DNA of 64,000 nucleotides, taken from the NCBI RefSeq assembly GCF_000315015.1, contig NZ_BAEP01000007.1, forward strand, positions 62,001 through 126,000, given 5' to 3'. Position 1 is the stretch's first letter. Each line of letters starts with the position of its first letter. The notes beneath the pieces are model-generated. The model was not told where the DNA came from, did no database searches, and worked only from the letters and a program-made list of their open reading frames with translations. A program made the translations under genes and the position numbers. Origin of the DNA: Paraglaciecola mesophila KMM 241 (GTDB lineage Bacteria > Pseudomonadota > Gammaproteobacteria > Enterobacterales > Alteromonadaceae). Shown here in pieces: positions 1 to 9,517 of the stretch.

Positions 1-86
1 GCACTTATATGAATCGCATTTTCGAAAGAAGTTCGTTCAAAGCATCTTTGACGGACCAAGAACGCGAAATTCATAACCCTCTTTAG
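1..86 (+). CDS. sspA: Stringent starvation protein A, 3' end (partial)
   Basis: The gene is cut by the left edge; only the last 27 codons (frame beginning at base 3) and a TAG stop are present. The tail YMNRIFERSSFKASLTDQE matches the C-terminus of the GST-fold protein SspA as I know it from E. coli (YMTRVFERDSFLASLTEAE-like). SspA is an RNA-polymerase-associated transcription factor. Its stop overlaps the GTG that could open the next frame, and sspB follows directly, which is the usual sspA-sspB operon and supports the call despite the short length. Confidence 0.85.
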   Translation, partial: TYMNRIFERSSFKASLTDQEREIHNPL

Positions 87-100
87 TGGGAAATGACAAT

Positions 101-526
101 ATGACATCAAATCAGCCTTATTTACTCCGTGCATTCTACGAATGGATTGTGGATAACAATTTGACACCTTATATCGTGGTTGATGCACATGTTTCAGGTA
201 CCTTAGTGCCGCAAGAACATGTTCGTGATGGTCAGATAGTACTTAATGTTTCCCCCGCCTCTTGTGGCAAGTTGTTGCTAGGCAACGACGAAATTACCTT
301 TGATGCTCGCTTCGGCGGTGTGCCACGTAATATCGTTGTTCCATGCAAGGCGGTTTTAGCAATTTACGCTAAAGAAAATGGTGCAGGTACGGTATTTACA
401 CCTGAAGATGATTTTGAGGGGGATGGCAGCGACTTAACGCCAACACCTGTTCAATCATCAGATACACCAGATAAAGCGCCAGCCCCAAGTAAAAAGGGCA
501 AGCCCAATTTAACTATTGTTAAGTAA
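101..526 (+). CDS. sspB: ClpXP protease specificity-enhancing factor SspB
   Basis: SspB is the adaptor that hands ssrA-tagged proteins from stalled ribosomes to ClpXP. The N-terminal two thirds hold the family core: PYLLRAFYEWIVDNNLTP near the start, DGQIVLNVSPAS, then FDARFGGVPRNIVVP and the strongly conserved VLAIYAKENGAGTVF. An acidic, proline-rich linker leads to the C-terminal ClpX-docking tail PNLTIVK, equivalent to the PALRVVK end of the E. coli protein. I chose the ATG at 101 because the family begins just before PYLLRAFYEW and a GTGGGA stretch lies upstream; a GTG at 86, overlapping the sspA stop, would add five residues. A terminator follows, so this ends the sspAB operon. Confidence 0.95.
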   Translation: MTSNQPYLLRAFYEWIVDNNLTPYIVVDAHVSGTLVPQEHVRDGQIVLNVSPASCGKLLLGNDEITFDARFGGVPRNIVVPCKAVLAIYAKENGAGTVFTPEDDFEGDGSDLTPTPVQSSDTPDKAPAPSKKGKPNLTIVK

Positions 527-540
527 GGTGTTACACATTT

Positions 541-569
541 AAAAAAGGTGCCTAGAGGCACCTTTTTTT
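541..569 (+). terminator. Intrinsic terminator of the sspAB operon
   Basis: A six-A run, GGTGCC, a TAGA loop, GGCACC and seven T form a textbook rho-independent terminator 15 bases after the sspB stop. Confidence 0.9.
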
Positions 570-732
570 ATGTCTATTGTTCTACTGCTAGCATGTAAGT
601 GCTCCTGCTTGAACAGGTTGGAGCCTAATACCTTTTTCAGCGAACAATCAACCTCTCAGCGATACTTAAAAGACTAAATCAAGCACCCTACGAGGTATCA
701 GGCAGCGCTTTTGATTTAGCCGTTATGTACTG

Positions 733-1311
733 CTACAGATACTCAAATGCTTTGATCACTTGTTTCACGCCGTCAATATTACGCGCCACTGTGGCTGCTA
801 CTTCTGCTTCTTTAGTACTAACCAAGCCCATTAGGAAAACCTCAGAGTTTTCGACCGCCACATGAATGTGGAAGCCATCTATGCGTTTGTCCGCGACTAG
901 GTTGGCCTTAATTTTAGAGGTAAGCCATACGTCATGGGTAGTGGTGCTGGCTGAAACTGGCGAGCCGAGTCGAACTTGATTGTGCAATTTTTCTATGTTT
1001 TTAACAGATGTCGCCGCCACTTGGGCTTGATTGATTAATGCTTCATTCGGTGCTTGACCAACTAACAAAACCGAACCGTTAAAAACGTGAACATGGATAT
1101 TCGCTTGCTCGTCAATGGCTTTATTGTCAGACAAGGCGATAGAGATACGACTTGAAACGGTTTTATCGTCAAGTTGAGTGCCCAATGAACGACGATCGTG
1201 GGCGGCAGAGGCCGCACCGACACCAGCGCCTACCACTAATGCAGCGCAACCTTGCAAAAGGCTAAGGGCTAACAATGCACCTATAAGTAATTTAGGATGA
1301 TAATTTAACAC
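733..1311 (-). CDS. dolP: BON-domain outer-membrane lipoprotein DolP (YraP-like)
   Basis: This is a 192-residue lipoprotein with two BON (bacterial OsmY and nodulation) domains. A signal peptide ends in a lipobox with LQGC and lipidated Cys22. BON1 spans about 45-115 and BON2 about 125-192, each ending in the typical V-x-G-V-x-x-V pattern. DolP binds anionic phospholipid in the outer membrane and supports envelope integrity and BAM function in enterobacteria. It is the last gene of the lpoA-yraN-diaA-dolP run, four bases after diaA, the same order as E. coli yraM-yraN-diaA-yraP. The family call is secure; equivalence to DolP rests on architecture and gene order. Confidence 0.9.
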   Translation of the reverse strand: MLNYHPKLLIGALLALSLLQGCAALVVGAGVGAASAAHDRRSLGTQLDDKTVSSRISIALSDNKAIDEQANIHVHVFNGSVLLVGQAPNEALINQAQVAATSVKNIEKLHNQVRLGSPVSASTTTHDVWLTSKIKANLVADKRIDGFHIHVAVENSEVFLMGLVSTKEAEVAATVARNIDGVKQVIKAFEYL

Positions 1312-1315
1312 GTCA

Positions 1316-1909
<594 letters not shown>

Positions 1910-1932
1910 TCATGCTCCAGTGCGCGTTGTTG

Positions 1933-2307
1933 TTATACATACTTTAACCAACTGATTTTATCATTGTTGTTACCTAATACATCTATGCCGACTATATCAA
2001 TTCTATGGGCGATTAACGAAGGATTCAGCTGATTGTCTAGCATGTAATGCTGTATGGCAGACTCAAATTTACGCCGTTTATGGGGGTGAAAAAACTCCAC
2101 TGCACTCCCAAACTGCTGTCCGCTACGATATTTGACTTCAACGAAGACTAGTTCTTGATTGTCGCGCATGATGATATCGATTTCGCCGCTTCGGCAGCGG
2201 TAATTTTGCGTCACTAATTTAAGCCCTTGTTGCTTTAAATAAGCTAATGCCTTGGCTTCGCCTTGCGCGCCCTTAGTTAAAGAGCGCAGCGGGTTAGTCC
2301 ATGGCAA
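1933..2307 (-). CDS. yraN: YraN family (UPF0102) endonuclease-like protein
   Basis: This is a 124-residue protein of the YraN/UPF0102 family, a restriction-endonuclease-like fold of uncertain role. The nuclease-type core is visible: [17 protein letters not shown], then [10 protein letters not shown] and [10 protein letters not shown], giving the E-x-D and E-V-K elements of a PD-(D/E)XK site. The C-terminal half ([17 protein letters not shown]) is also typical. The start overlaps the lpoA stop by 14 bases, so the two are translationally coupled, as in E. coli. The cellular function is not established for the family; a role in DNA metabolism is only inferred from the fold. Confidence 0.9.
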   Translation of the reverse strand: MPWTNPLRSLTKGAQGEAKALAYLKQQGLKLVTQNYRCRSGEIDIIMRDNQELVFVEVKYRSGQQFGSAVEFFHPHKRRKFESAIQHYMLDNQLNPSLIAHRIDIVGIDVLGNNNDKISWLKYV

Positions 2308-4270
2308 TGGGGATGACCCGGTCTTGCGCTACTTTCGCCCAGGGCAGTACGCGGTGAACTTCCCCATCCGCACTGATACTCAACTCGCCACTCAAGCCTT
2401 TCACCGAAGTGATCGGCAGGAGTTTCAAATGGCGTAGCTTAGGTACTAGGTTATAGGCATCGTAACCAAGGGCAAACAGGCGTAATAAACTATCTTGGGT
2501 TTGAGGCCATAAGGCCTGGGTATCGTTTGCTAAGTCTTGCCAAGGGTTATTGGGCATCATCCATGGCATATCAATAAAGGTTAAATTGCGTAAATCTCGA
2601 ATACTGTTTTTGTTTAATTCCAAGGTGTAACTTCTTGATGAGGCGAACACGGAAATTTCGCGAGCGGCGAAAGGACTCAAGCTCGACTCAATAATAGGGT
2701 TAAGTAATTCAGTCTGTTCCGGGTTAGCAAACAGAATAATCGCATCTACATCTCGGCGATTGCGCTCTACTGCGTATACTTCACTGGTGGTAAGTAACTC
2801 TATTTGTTTCACGCGCTGGCGGCTTTGGGCTACATCTAATAACTCAGACACCAACTTGCGCATATTTTTACTGTCGGTGAAGGTGCCTTTTGCCGGGATA
2901 ACGTAGTCTTGTTGTTGGTCATTCTGTTGCCATTGTTGAATGAAAGCCTCAGACATGCGCTGGGTGGTACTCGTGTCAGCCGCTAATACTATGGGATGGC
3001 GCAGGCCCAGGTCATGGATGTGCTTGGCCAGTTGAATGGCTTCATCTTCAGGGGCTAGTGAAAAGTAAAAAACTTCTGGCGATGCTGTGGAAAGTGTTTC
3101 AAGAGCCACATCAAAATTTGGCAGTGTCATGTTTTCTGCCGGCACTGCTTGATCCACAATGGTGTTATCCACTACTGCAGTATCCAGCGTTTTATTTTCG
3201 ATAATAGAGTCAATACGATTTAACGCTAATACTGATTTATTGGCTGGTAAAAATGCTATTAATTGAGCAATCTTCTCTTTTAGTAGCGGCCCAATAATCG
3301 TATCGTAGTCAGTGACCTGTTCACTCAACTCCTCGGGTGTTTTCAAAGCTGAATCAAAAAACTGTAATTCAATGTGTGGGGCCGAAGCTTGGCTGTTTAA
3401 CGATGACGCGCTGTTCAAATGAGCTAAATATGCTGCAATAATTCCGTCTTTAATTGCGTTCCCTTGGCTAGAAAGTCTCCCTGTTAGCGGTAACAACACC
3501 GCCACTCGCTTGGGTGCTATAGTGTCTTGCTCCATGGCGTTGACTAACGCCTCAGGAAGTACCTCAGATAAGGGGTGAGATGGATGCTTACTTTGCCACC
3601 GGTTTACCTGAAGTTTTAAACTTTGAGGCTGCGTGCCTAGCTGTTGAATAATCGTTTTAAGTTCAATCCATGACTTTAGCCTTGGTTCATCTACCACGGC
3701 TTGCTTTTCTTGCTTGTTGGTTAGGTTGCCAATCGCACGCCATAATCTAAGGCTATTTTCTTGATTGAGGTTGCCAGCTGCCAATAAATTCTTGCTGACA
3801 GCTAACCAAGCATGTTGCTGTTCGTCAATAACGGCCTGTAATGCACTGAGCTGAGCTGACTCATGTTTGCTTTTAAGCAATTTATTCACAAGCTTTTGTG
3901 CTTGGGATACTGCAGGGGTAGGCAACTGCATATAACACTGAGCCAACAGCAATTGAGCTTCAGATTGAAGGTCAGGGTGAATAAGTTCAGGCGTAAGGAT
4001 ATTAAGCAACTTGATACTGGCATTGCAGTTATCTTCTTGCTGCAACACAGACGCGGCTTGCAATATCAACCTATTGCGCTCGGTGGTGTCACCCGTCTGT
4101 GCAAACTGACGTTGCGCTTGGTTTAGGTAATATTGACTGTTAAGCTCTCGGTCTGGTTGCACTACCTTGATATCTGGTCGTTTTACCGAGTTTTTTTTGT
4201 TCGGCGTATCTGCACAGGAGGCCATAAAAACGACTAGGCTAACAACCACTACCGACCTGATTAATTTCAT
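2294..4270 (-). CDS. lpoA: Penicillin-binding protein activator LpoA
   Basis: LpoA is an outer-membrane lipoprotein that reaches through the periplasm to stimulate PBP1A. The 658-residue product has a signal peptide with lipobox MASC and lipidated Cys19, a TPR-like helical N-terminal domain (about 35-240), and a C-terminal domain of the type I periplasmic-binding fold starting at [20 protein letters not shown] (about 250). Length and order match YraM/LpoA. It is the first gene of the lpoA-yraN-diaA-dolP operon and is divergent from rsmI across a 152-base gap, as in E. coli. Start ATG at 4270. Confidence 0.93.
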   Translation of the reverse strand: MKLIRSVVVVSLVVFMASCADTPNKKNSVKRPDIKVVQPDRELNSQYYLNQAQRQFAQTGDTTERNRLILQAASVLQQEDNCNASIKLLNILTPELIHPDLQSEAQLLLAQCYMQLPTPAVSQAQKLVNKLLKSKHESAQLSALQAVIDEQQHAWLAVSKNLLAAGNLNQENSLRLWRAIGNLTNKQEKQAVVDEPRLKSWIELKTIIQQLGTQPQSLKLQVNRWQSKHPSHPLSEVLPEALVNAMEQDTIAPKRVAVLLPLTGRLSSQGNAIKDGIIAAYLAHLNSASSLNSQASAPHIELQFFDSALKTPEELSEQVTDYDTIIGPLLKEKIAQLIAFLPANKSVLALNRIDSIIENKTLDTAVVDNTIVDQAVPAENMTLPNFDVALETLSTASPEVFYFSLAPEDEAIQLAKHIHDLGLRHPIVLAADTSTTQRMSEAFIQQWQQNDQQQDYVIPAKGTFTDSKNMRKLVSELLDVAQSRQRVKQIELLTTSEVYAVERNRRDVDAIILFANPEQTELLNPIIESSLSPFAAREISVFASSRSYTLELNKNSIRDLRNLTFIDMPWMMPNNPWQDLANDTQALWPQTQDSLLRLFALGYDAYNLVPKLRHLKLLPITSVKGLSGELSISADGEVHRVLPWAKVAQDRVIPIAMD

Positions 4271-4422
4271 TTAACGTGCACTCACTTAACATCTTGATAA
4301 TTCGCCCGTTAGTTTATACCAACGCTGACAAATATCTACCTACTCAGGGCTTAGAGAAACGGGAAGTTACAAGGTAAAATAGCGACATCAATGTCCAACG
4401 GCATATTTAAAAGGCATACAAA

Positions 4423-5262
4423 GTGGCAAATTTTGGAAAGCTCTTCATTGTTCCTACTCCTATCGGTAATTTAGAAGATATTACTCTGCGCGCAATCCGT
4501 ACCTTAAATGAGGTGGATTTGATTGCTGCAGAAGATACGCGCCATAGCCAAAAACTCATGCAGCACTTTGACATCTCTACACGCTTAATCTCATTGCATG
4601 ATCACAATGAAGCACAGCGGGCGACACAGCTCATTGAAAAGTTGCAACAAGGTTTGAATATTGCGCTTATCTCCGATGCGGGCACACCGCTGATCAGCGA
4701 TCCAGGATATGGGTTTGTGAATCAATGCAGGGCCAATAGTGTTGATGTGATCCCTTTACCTGGGGCATGCGCGGCAGTTACAGCATTAAGTGGCGCGGGA
4801 CTCGCTACTGACAGGTTTCGTTTTGAAGGCTTTTTGCCGGCCAAACAACAAGCGAAAACCCAAGTGCTTGAGTCAATAGAGCGTGAGACAGCTACGTGCG
4901 TGTTTTATGAATCTCCACGCAGAATTGCTGATACAGTGCAAGCTGTTGTTGACGTGCTAGGGGCTGAACGCAAGGTGGTGGTAGCAAAAGAGCTGAGTAA
5001 GACCTTTGAGACCTTTTATTCAGGTACGGCAGGAGAAGCGCTCGAGTGGTTGCACGCGGATTCGAATCATCAACGAGGTGAGTTTGTATTGATGATTGCG
5101 GGGCATAAATCTGACGTAAACGACATTCCAGAAGAGGCATTGAAGTTGCTTAAGTTATTGATGGCTGAATTGCCGCCTAAGAAAGCAGCCGCTATTGTTG
5201 CCCAGCAATACGGTCTTAAAAAGAATACGCTATATCAAATTGGTTTAGAGTTTGGCAGTTAG
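4423..5262 (+). CDS. rsmI: 16S rRNA 2'-O-ribose C1402 methyltransferase RsmI
   Basis: RsmI uses SAM to methylate the ribose of C1402 in the decoding centre of 16S rRNA. The 279-residue protein shows the tetrapyrrole-methylase-type fold: FIVPTPIGNLEDITLRA at the N-terminus, AAEDTRHSQKLMQHF, ALISDAGTPLISDPGYGFV, LPGACAAVTALSGAGL and FEGFLPAKQ, then YESPRRI and VVVAKELSKTFE. The start is GTG at 4423, placed by FGKLFIVPTPIGN, with no earlier in-frame start giving family sequence. It faces away from lpoA, the conserved yraL/yraM arrangement. Confidence 0.96.
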   Translation: MANFGKLFIVPTPIGNLEDITLRAIRTLNEVDLIAAEDTRHSQKLMQHFDISTRLISLHDHNEAQRATQLIEKLQQGLNIALISDAGTPLISDPGYGFVNQCRANSVDVIPLPGACAAVTALSGAGLATDRFRFEGFLPAKQQAKTQVLESIERETATCVFYESPRRIADTVQAVVDVLGAERKVVVAKELSKTFETFYSGTAGEALEWLHADSNHQRGEFVLMIAGHKSDVNDIPEEALKLLKLLMAELPPKKAAAIVAQQYGLKKNTLYQIGLEFGS

Positions 5263-5335
5263 GCATAATGTTAATGTGCCTAACTCTTAGCGCTTACGTG
5301 GCGTTGTTAGGTATCACAGGGGGAGTCTAAATTTA

Positions 5336-5833
5336 GTGCGAAGTAGTGTGATTTCACCTATCATCCTCGACATTGAGGCTAGTGGTTTCGGTGCTGGCAG
5401 TTATCCCATTGAAGTGGGCGTTGCACTGGACGCTAACACACGCTTCTGCCGGCTTATTCGTCCACAAAATGACTGGCAACATTGGAGCGAAGAAGCACAA
5501 CGGCTGCATGGCATCACTCGGAGTATGTTGCTTGAAAAAGGTGCGCCTGTGCATCAAGTCTGTATCGAACTTAATCATTTATTGAATGGGCGCACTGCTT
5601 ATTCCGATGGGTGGGTTGTAGATAGTCCGTGGTTATCGCGCTTATACGAAAGTGCAGGCATGAGTATGACCTTCGAATTAAGTCAGCTTGAAATGATATT
5701 AAATGAACATCAGATGGATAATTGGCATGTGGCAAAATCCCGCATCTTATCCAAAACGGGAGAGCAACGTCACCGTGCAAGTTTTGATGCTTCCATTATT
5801 TTACAAACCTACTTAGCCACACGTAACAGTTAA
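5336..5833 (+). CDS. DnaQ-like 3'-5' exonuclease family protein
   Basis: This is a 165-residue DEDD-superfamily exonuclease domain and nothing else. The Exo I motif is in IILDIEASGFG (Asp and Glu metal ligands), Exo II is around AYSDGWVVDSPWL, and the C-terminal HRASFDASII supplies the H-x4-D of a DEDDh enzyme. YPIEVGVAL and LHGIT are typical of the family. Substrate (DNA or RNA) cannot be told from sequence. The GTG at 5336 is preceded by GGGGGAG nine bases upstream, which decides the start. It lies between rsmI and an oxygenase gene on the same strand, with gaps of about 75 bases, so co-transcription is possible. Confidence 0.75.
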   Translation: MRSSVISPIILDIEASGFGAGSYPIEVGVALDANTRFCRLIRPQNDWQHWSEEAQRLHGITRSMLLEKGAPVHQVCIELNHLLNGRTAYSDGWVVDSPWLSRLYESAGMSMTFELSQLEMILNEHQMDNWHVAKSRILSKTGEQRHRASFDASIILQTYLATRNS

Positions 5834-5909
5834 TTTATCTGCCAATCCTGGCGCGCTTGCAAGAGCATAACCCTCGGCCTTTCTGCCATCCATTAGGACT
5901 CAATATTAC

Positions 5910-6563
5910 ATGCAAACACATGAAGCCGGTTGCTTAGATGAGCAAGTGATCGCGTATATTTGTGAGCAACTAACCATTACAGGTTACTGTGTTGTATCTG
6001 ACTTTTTGCCTGAGCTGGTGATAAATGCTCTATATCTCGAAGCGAGTAGCGATGTTCGTCTTAACTTTAAGCAAGCCTCCATTGGCCGTGAGCAACTTCA
6101 ACAAGTGAATACTAGTGTGCGCAGTGACAGTATTGCGTGGATCAACGGTCAAAGTGAATCTCAACGCTTATTTTTGAAATTAATGGAAAATCTGAGGATA
6201 GAGATAAATCGCCGTCTGTTTATGGGACTTTTCGATTACGAGAGCCATTACGCGCATTACGGCCAAGGTGATTTTTATAAACGCCACGTGGATGCCTTTA
6301 AAGGAAATAGCAATCGACTGCTTAGCAGTGTTGTGTATTTAAACGCTGATTGGGTTAAAGCGGATGAAGGGGAATTACTTATGTTTCATGATGAGCAAGT
6401 ATCACCTTTTTTAATAGTAGAGCCTATTTTTAACCAGTGTGTTATTTTTTTGAGTGAACAATTTCCCCACGAAGTCCGCGCGGCTAAAAGGGATCGTTAC
6501 AGTATTGCGGGATGGTTTCGCACCAACAACAGTATCGGTGGGCAAATCGATCCTCCGCGCTAA
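5910..6563 (+). CDS. 2OG-Fe(II) dioxygenase (prolyl 4-hydroxylase-like)
   Basis: This is a 217-residue double-stranded beta-helix dioxygenase. HYGQGDFYKRHVDAF contains the H-x-D iron ligands, FPHEV the distal iron His, and RYSIAGWFR the Arg that binds the 2-oxoglutarate carboxylate. This is the pattern of prolyl-4-hydroxylase/PiuC-like enzymes. Such enzymes hydroxylate a protein or small-molecule substrate using O2 and 2-oxoglutarate, giving succinate and CO2; the substrate here is unknown. No signal peptide is seen, so it should be cytoplasmic. ATG start with AGGAC upstream. Confidence 0.82.
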   Translation: MQTHEAGCLDEQVIAYICEQLTITGYCVVSDFLPELVINALYLEASSDVRLNFKQASIGREQLQQVNTSVRSDSIAWINGQSESQRLFLKLMENLRIEINRRLFMGLFDYESHYAHYGQGDFYKRHVDAFKGNSNRLLSSVVYLNADWVKADEGELLMFHDEQVSPFLIVEPIFNQCVIFLSEQFPHEVRAAKRDRYSIAGWFRTNNSIGGQIDPPR

Positions 6564-6678
6564 AAACATTTGCATGCATAATCAGTGTTGCTTTAAATAT
6601 TACAAATAATATAAATTTCTCAATTAATATACTGCGCGTAACCACAATTCGAAAAAGAGACATAAAGAAGAGAAAAAG

Positions 6679-7971
6679 ATGAAGAGATTTAATTCTACCG
6701 CTGCCCTCACAGCATTGACCATGATAACGGCAAGTTTAATCGCTCGAGCAGATGAGCAGCTATACACATTACAACCATCTATTACACCGGAACTGGCTGT
6801 TGCTGGGCAGTACACGGTTGGCGTGCAAACGCTTAAGGTGACCCACGAAAAGCAACTTGATACCCAGACCTTTACATCGCAAAAAGACCGCCCACTGACC
6901 TTAGAGGTATGGTATCCAGCTGATGCTCAAGCGGCTAATACCCCAACTGCTACTTATGAAAACGTCACCCGCTTGCACAAGCCTTTTAACTTAGTGGGCA
7001 AGGCTCACCGAGACGCCTCTCCTCAAGCATCAGGTCAATTCCCCCTGGTTGTGCTGTCCCATGGTTATACAGGCTACCGGACGATCATGTTTTATCTTGG
7101 TGAGCATCTAGCAAGCCATGGTTATGTCGTTGTGGGAATTGACCATACAGACTCGACAACCGGGGATGTAGATTTTGTGAATTCAGGCTTCTCTGGTTTC
7201 CCTAGTACCTTAATAAACCGTGCCCGGGACCAACAATTTGTGCTCGATTATTTTAGCCAAGACAGTTCAAACATCGCGAAGATTGCTGACACCAAAGATG
7301 CTGCTGTGATTGGCTATTCAATGGGCGGCTTTGGCGCAATTAGCACTATTGGTGCCTGCTACGACTTCAATCAAGCGGGTTTACAACGTCTAGGGTTCCC
7401 TGAAGAGGCGGCCAAGCAGCTAGTGCCGGTATTTAATAGTTGTAACGCGGGTAGAGAGTCAGTAGATCCACGTTGGAAAGCCATGATCGCTTACGCGCCT
7501 TGGGGCGGCGAAACCTCAGTACATGATGCGAAATCGATGGCGAATATTACGGTTCCAAGTCTTTATGTATCAGGGGATCAAGACGATGTCTCCGGTTATG
7601 AAAACGGTGTTAAAAAACTTTTTGAGCAAACCGGCAGCGATAACAAGTATCTGATGGTGTATGAAAATGCCCGGCATAACATTGCACCTCATCCAGCACC
7701 TAAAGTGGCATACGAAACTGACGCTGATTTAGGCCACTATATCGAGCCTAGTTGGGATAACGAGCAGCTTAATCGTGTGAATATGCATATGAGTTTGGCG
7801 TTTTTAGATTGTTTCGTGAAAAGTGACCAGAGTAAATGCGCTTATTTACCGACCCGCGATAATGCCACTCAGGTTAAAGATAGCGACGGTAAACTGAGTG
7901 AGGCATGGCCAGGCTTTGCTGACCGCTGGGCGACGGGCATTCGCTTTTACCGCGGCGCAAACGCCAAGTAG
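6679..7971 (+). CDS. Exported alpha/beta hydrolase (PAF-acetylhydrolase/dienelactone-hydrolase-like)
   Basis: A 430-residue secreted serine hydrolase. A signal peptide (MKRFNSTAALTALTMITASLIARA) is followed by a pre-domain with LTLEVWYPAD, FPLVVLSHGYTGYRTIMFYLGEHLASHGYVV (oxyanion region) and the nucleophile elbow GYSMGGFGA. The acid and base are probably the Asp in GDQDD and the His in ENARHN. The VWYPA and LSHG features resemble predicted dienelactone hydrolases and PAF acetylhydrolases. It probably cleaves an ester in the periplasm; the substrate is unknown. The start is well supported by GAGAAAAAG directly upstream. It is a single gene followed by a bidirectional terminator. Confidence 0.8.
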   Translation: MKRFNSTAALTALTMITASLIARADEQLYTLQPSITPELAVAGQYTVGVQTLKVTHEKQLDTQTFTSQKDRPLTLEVWYPADAQAANTPTATYENVTRLHKPFNLVGKAHRDASPQASGQFPLVVLSHGYTGYRTIMFYLGEHLASHGYVVVGIDHTDSTTGDVDFVNSGFSGFPSTLINRARDQQFVLDYFSQDSSNIAKIADTKDAAVIGYSMGGFGAISTIGACYDFNQAGLQRLGFPEEAAKQLVPVFNSCNAGRESVDPRWKAMIAYAPWGGETSVHDAKSMANITVPSLYVSGDQDDVSGYENGVKKLFEQTGSDNKYLMVYENARHNIAPHPAPKVAYETDADLGHYIEPSWDNEQLNRVNMHMSLAFLDCFVKSDQSKCAYLPTRDNATQVKDSDGKLSEAWPGFADRWATGIRFYRGANAK

Positions 7972-8021
7972 CGTTACGGCATGTAATCAGTCAATTTTGC
8001 ATTGAATAAAAGCCACCGCAT

Positions 8022-8056
8022 AAAAAGCCCGTTTATCTGGTTATAAACGGGCTTTT
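8022..8056. terminator. Bidirectional terminator between the hydrolase and dipeptidase genes
   Basis: A long inverted repeat (AAAAAGCCCGTTTAT, short loop, ATAAACGGGCTTTTT) has an A run on the left and a T run on the right, so it can stop the hydrolase transcript from the left and the dipeptidase transcript from the right. Confidence 0.9.
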
Positions 8057-8073
8057 TAGTGATTGACTAAAAG

Positions 8074-9273
8074 TTAATGCTCCGCGGCGTAGTCTTCAAC
8101 GGCTTTCCAAACGCGTAAGAAATTACCACTTAGTATTTTCTTGATATCCGTTTGTGAGTAATCACGATCCATTAAACCTTGTACCAAATTGGGATAGGTG
8201 GATACGTCTTTCAAGCCTTCTGGTAATGAGTCGCCTACACCGTCATAATCTGAACCAATACCCACATGGTCAATGCCGATAAGGTCAACTACGTGGTCAA
8301 TGTGATCTAGCACGGTATCCACGTTGGCGAACGGGAACGGATTTTTAGCAATATACTCTTCATCGAACGCAGCGACTAATGGGCTGTCTTTACCTTCTTT
8401 TTCCACAAGTGCTTTACGCTTTGCAGTCATCTGATTACGCCAGTTTTGTGAAATTTTACTGACAAAAGTAGAACCGAAGTTAATTTGGATAACGCCGCCG
8501 TTATCACCTAAGGCTTTGATCATGTCATCGTCCATGTTGCGCTCAAAACCCGGTGTGAACTTACGCAATGAAGAATGAGATGCGATAACGGGCACCTTGC
8601 TCACTTCGATAGCTTGATAGAATGCTTTATCTGATACGTGAGAAATATCTACCATTACGCCTATGTTATTCATTTCTTCGACCAAGGTTTTACCGAAAGG
8701 GCTTAAACCCTTCCATTTACGACGGATATCGTAAGAGGAGTCAGCAATATGGTTGCTTTGGGAATGAGCGAGGGTGATATAGCGAATACCGCGCTCATGA
8801 AATGTTTTAAGGTTATCCAAATTGCCTTGAATAGGAGAGCCATTTTCCATGCCCATAGGCAGTGAAATCAAACCTTGTTCAAATTGTTCCCTTACATCCG
8901 CAACGCTTTTCGCAATCGCGAATTTATCCGGTGCACGGCCAACAATCGCTTCAACATAATCAATCAGTTTATGGGCAAGGGCAGTGGACTCGTCAGAATC
9001 ATCTAGGCTGGCGGGCACGTAAATAGACATGAAAGGCGCGTTTAAACCGCCTTCTTTTGCTCTTGGATAGTCAAAATCACCGCCATCGGTGGCCTGTGTA
9101 ACATCTACCCATTTTTCACTGACGCGATAGGGAACATCAATATGCGAATCAATAAGAATAGTGTCTTGAGTGAGCTGAGTTGCCTCTTCAGATGCCTGAT
9201 AAGCTGCGCTCACCGAGCTTGAAATAGCCAGTGTGCAGGCAATAAATAATGCAGTTTTATGTAAGGTCTTCAT
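8074..9273 (-). CDS. Membrane dipeptidase, peptidase family M19
   Basis: A 399-residue zinc dipeptidase of the renal-dipeptidase family, exported by an N-terminal signal peptide ending near SSVSA. Metal-site segments are visible in order: LIDSHIDVPYR (H-x-D), GMENGSPI (bridging Glu), VMVDISHVSD (His), VIASHSSLR (His), and GIDHVGIGSDYDGVG near the C-terminus (Asp). Family members hydrolyse dipeptides, including D-amino-acid dipeptides, and some beta-lactams. The gene stands alone on the minus strand; nothing in the context fixes the physiological peptide. Confidence 0.93.
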   Translation of the reverse strand: MKTLHKTALFIACTLAISSSVSAAYQASEEATQLTQDTILIDSHIDVPYRVSEKWVDVTQATDGGDFDYPRAKEGGLNAPFMSIYVPASLDDSDESTALAHKLIDYVEAIVGRAPDKFAIAKSVADVREQFEQGLISLPMGMENGSPIQGNLDNLKTFHERGIRYITLAHSQSNHIADSSYDIRRKWKGLSPFGKTLVEEMNNIGVMVDISHVSDKAFYQAIEVSKVPVIASHSSLRKFTPGFERNMDDDMIKALGDNGGVIQINFGSTFVSKISQNWRNQMTAKRKALVEKEGKDSPLVAAFDEEYIAKNPFPFANVDTVLDHIDHVVDLIGIDHVGIGSDYDGVGDSLPEGLKDVSTYPNLVQGLMDRDYSQTDIKKILSGNFLRVWKAVEDYAAEH

Positions 9274-9467
9274 GTCGTTCCTTGGATTATATTTTTATAA
9301 GATGTGAGTCTCGCTGCTGATTGGCGATTCTGCCGTACACGCCAGTTAATTACAGCGTATTTAGCGATGGTATAAAGGAAGTTGGGGTGAAGTAAAGGGC
9401 GCGGCAATTAAACTAAGTTAAATTTAAAAACGTGGGAATTAAAAGATTGTGAGCTGAAGAGTCAGAA

Positions 9468-9503
9468 ATAAAAAGCCGCGCTAGCCAAATCAGCAAGCGC
9501 GGC
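9468..9503 (-). terminator. Terminator of the alpha-galactosidase gene
   Basis: The arms GCCGCGCT and AGCGCGGC flank a 12-base loop, with AAAAA on the left that becomes the T run of the minus-strand transcript. It lies about 15 bases beyond the GH36 stop codon. Confidence 0.8.
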
Positions 9504-9517
9504 ACAAATCTAGCGCG

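Noticed and set aside
4271-4422. RNase P RNA or another ncRNA between lpoA and rsmI
   Set aside because: The gap is only 152 bases, too short for RNase P RNA, and no conserved RNA core is seen.
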